The position numbers and the translations under genes are program-made. Of a stretch of DNA of 6,598 bases, positions 5,951-6,598 are shown one piece after another (the stretch's first letter is position 1; every line of letters starts with the position of its first letter). Source of the DNA: Nitrospirae bacterium UBA4572 (lineage in GTDB: Bacteria; Nitrospirota; Leptospirillia; Leptospirillales; Leptospirillaceae); the NCBI GenBank assembly GCA_002387725.1, contig DGKK01000073.1:1-6598 (forward strand), written 5' to 3'. Under the pieces are notes generated by a model. The model worked only from the letters and a program-made list of their open reading frames with translations. It searched no databases and was not told where the DNA came from.

Positions 5951-6556
5951 ATGAGACTATCGGAATTCGAGGTGATCTCCGGGGCGATTGATGTCCTCCT
6001 TGTCGTCATGGGGATCGTCCTTCTCGTCCGGGTCGGCATCCTCAGAAAGGCCCTGAAGCGCCGAAAATCCAAAGAGGAGTCGGAGGTGCCACCTTTGGCG
6101 GCGTCGTCTGCTCCGACCTTGTCCGACTTGGTCTTGAAAGAATCATCCTTCCGTCGAGAGATGGAGCGCGAGCGTAGCCGATTCCAGACCCTGATCCGGG
6201 ACGCCGAACGGATGCGGGCCGAACTTCAGGTCCTCTTCTACGATATCGAATCCCTGGTCGATGACCTGGCGAAGATGAAGGCCGCGTCTTCGGTCGATGT
6301 TTCCCTTTCCACAGAACCCCCAATCATCACTCCTTCCGGAGAGACGACCCATGAGGGAATGTATCTTCTTCCCCCTGCGGAGGAGCCGGAACGACCTCTT
6401 CCGAAAAGGGGGGAGGTGGAGAGGCCCCTCAAGGAGACCGTTCTCACCCTTTCGCGAGAGGGGCATTCCGTTCCGGAGATTGCTGCCGCCATCGGGCGGA
6501 GCGAGGGGGAGGTCGCCTTTCTCCTTTCCATGGAGAAGGTCGGGCAGCCTGAGTAA
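5951..6556 (+). CDS. Membrane-anchored coiled-coil protein with C-terminal DUF2802/SwrB-like module
   Basis: The protein has 201 residues. An N-terminal membrane segment lies at about 11-31 (DVLLVVMGIVLLVRVGIL) and is followed by a basic stretch (RKALKRRKSK, 32-41), so the bulk should face the cytoplasm. About 60-112 form a charged, probably coiled-coil helix. About 113-160 form a Pro/Glu-rich linker. About 161-197 read KETVLTLSREGHSVPEIAAA then IGRSEGEVAFLLSM. That ending is the helix-turn-helix-like pattern (G-x-S-x-x-E-I-A, then G-E-V-x-x-L-L) that I associate with DUF2802 proteins of proteobacterial che operons and with SwrB of Bacillus, which also has an N-terminal membrane anchor and coiled coil and promotes flagellar export-apparatus activation. 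Homology is inferred from the pattern. GGGAGG 5935-5940 lies 10 nt before the ATG, rather far; GAAGAAGG abuts it. It follows the small gene by 17 nt and is the last gene before the terminator. Confidence 0.8.
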   Translation: MRLSEFEVISGAIDVLLVVMGIVLLVRVGILRKALKRRKSKEESEVPPLAASSAPTLSDLVLKESSFRREMERERSRFQTLIRDAERMRAELQVLFYDIESLVDDLAKMKAASSVDVSLSTEPPIITPSGETTHEGMYLLPPAEEPERPLPKRGEVERPLKETVLTLSREGHSVPEIAAAIGRSEGEVAFLLSMEKVGQPE

Positions 6557-6570
6557 CCTTCGGGAACTTC

Positions 6571-6597
6571 CAGGGAGCCGACCCTGTCGGCTCCCTG
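6571..6597 (+). terminator. Probable intrinsic terminator ending the operon
   Basis: CAGGGAGCCGAC (6571-6582) and GTCGGCTCCCTG (6586-6597) are a perfect 12-bp inverted repeat with a 3-nt loop, 14 nt after the last stop codon. This is the strongest stem in the window and lies at the expected place. The window ends one base later, so the T-run that would confirm a rho-independent terminator is not visible. If the next gene is convergent, it could serve both strands. Confidence 0.75.
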
Positions 6598-6598
6598 A

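Noticed and set aside
1..6598. tRNA, rRNA, CRISPR, insertion sequence or attachment sites
   Set aside because: No cloverleaf, repeat array, transposase or terminal inverted repeats were seen; almost all bases are coding.

Overview
The window is one tightly packed, single-strand (+) chemotaxis and flagellar-motor operon segment from a Gram-negative-type, flagellated bacterium with roughly 60% G+C. Every intact gene has a clear Shine-Dalgarno (GGAG/GGAGG type). The MotA/MotB pair resembles the Pseudomonas MotC/MotD type, and the chemoreceptor carries a c-type haem motif in its periplasmic sensor. The overall look (GC-rich, haem-rich sensing, che and mot genes in one operon) would suit an acidophilic iron oxidiser of the Leptospirillum/Nitrospirota type. 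This is an impression, not a proof; a deltaproteobacterium or another Nitrospirota-like lineage is also possible.

Layout: (1) 1-1470, the 3' part of cheA, entering the window inside an extremely proline-rich linker and continuing through the dimerisation, ATPase and CheW-like domains; (2) 1471-1604, a 134-nt leader with two perfect hairpins; (3) 1605-3272, a transmembrane methyl-accepting chemotaxis protein with a CxxCH haem-binding periplasmic domain; (4) 3344-3889, cheW; (5) 3918-4712, motA; (6) 4713-4735, a 9-bp hairpin whose 3' arm overlaps the motB ribosome-binding site; (7) 4746-5603, motB; (8) 5613-5933, a small unrecognised gene; (9) 5951-6556, a membrane-anchored coiled-coil protein with a C-terminal module like those of DUF2802 and SwrB-type proteins; (10) 6571-6597, a 12-bp perfect hairpin that probably ends the operon.

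How it works together: the receptor, CheW and CheA would form the ternary signalling array, whose phospho-signal reaches the flagellar switch through CheY (not in the window). MotA/MotB form the stator that drives the same flagellum. The haem in the receptor suggests that the input is oxygen, another gas or redox state, so the operon may be a redox- or aerotaxis module. The last two genes are the least understood part. Their position behind motB and the partial likeness of the last one to known flagella-linked proteins suggest an accessory role in flagellar function or placement. No mobile elements, RNA genes, CRISPR arrays or antisense genes could be supported.
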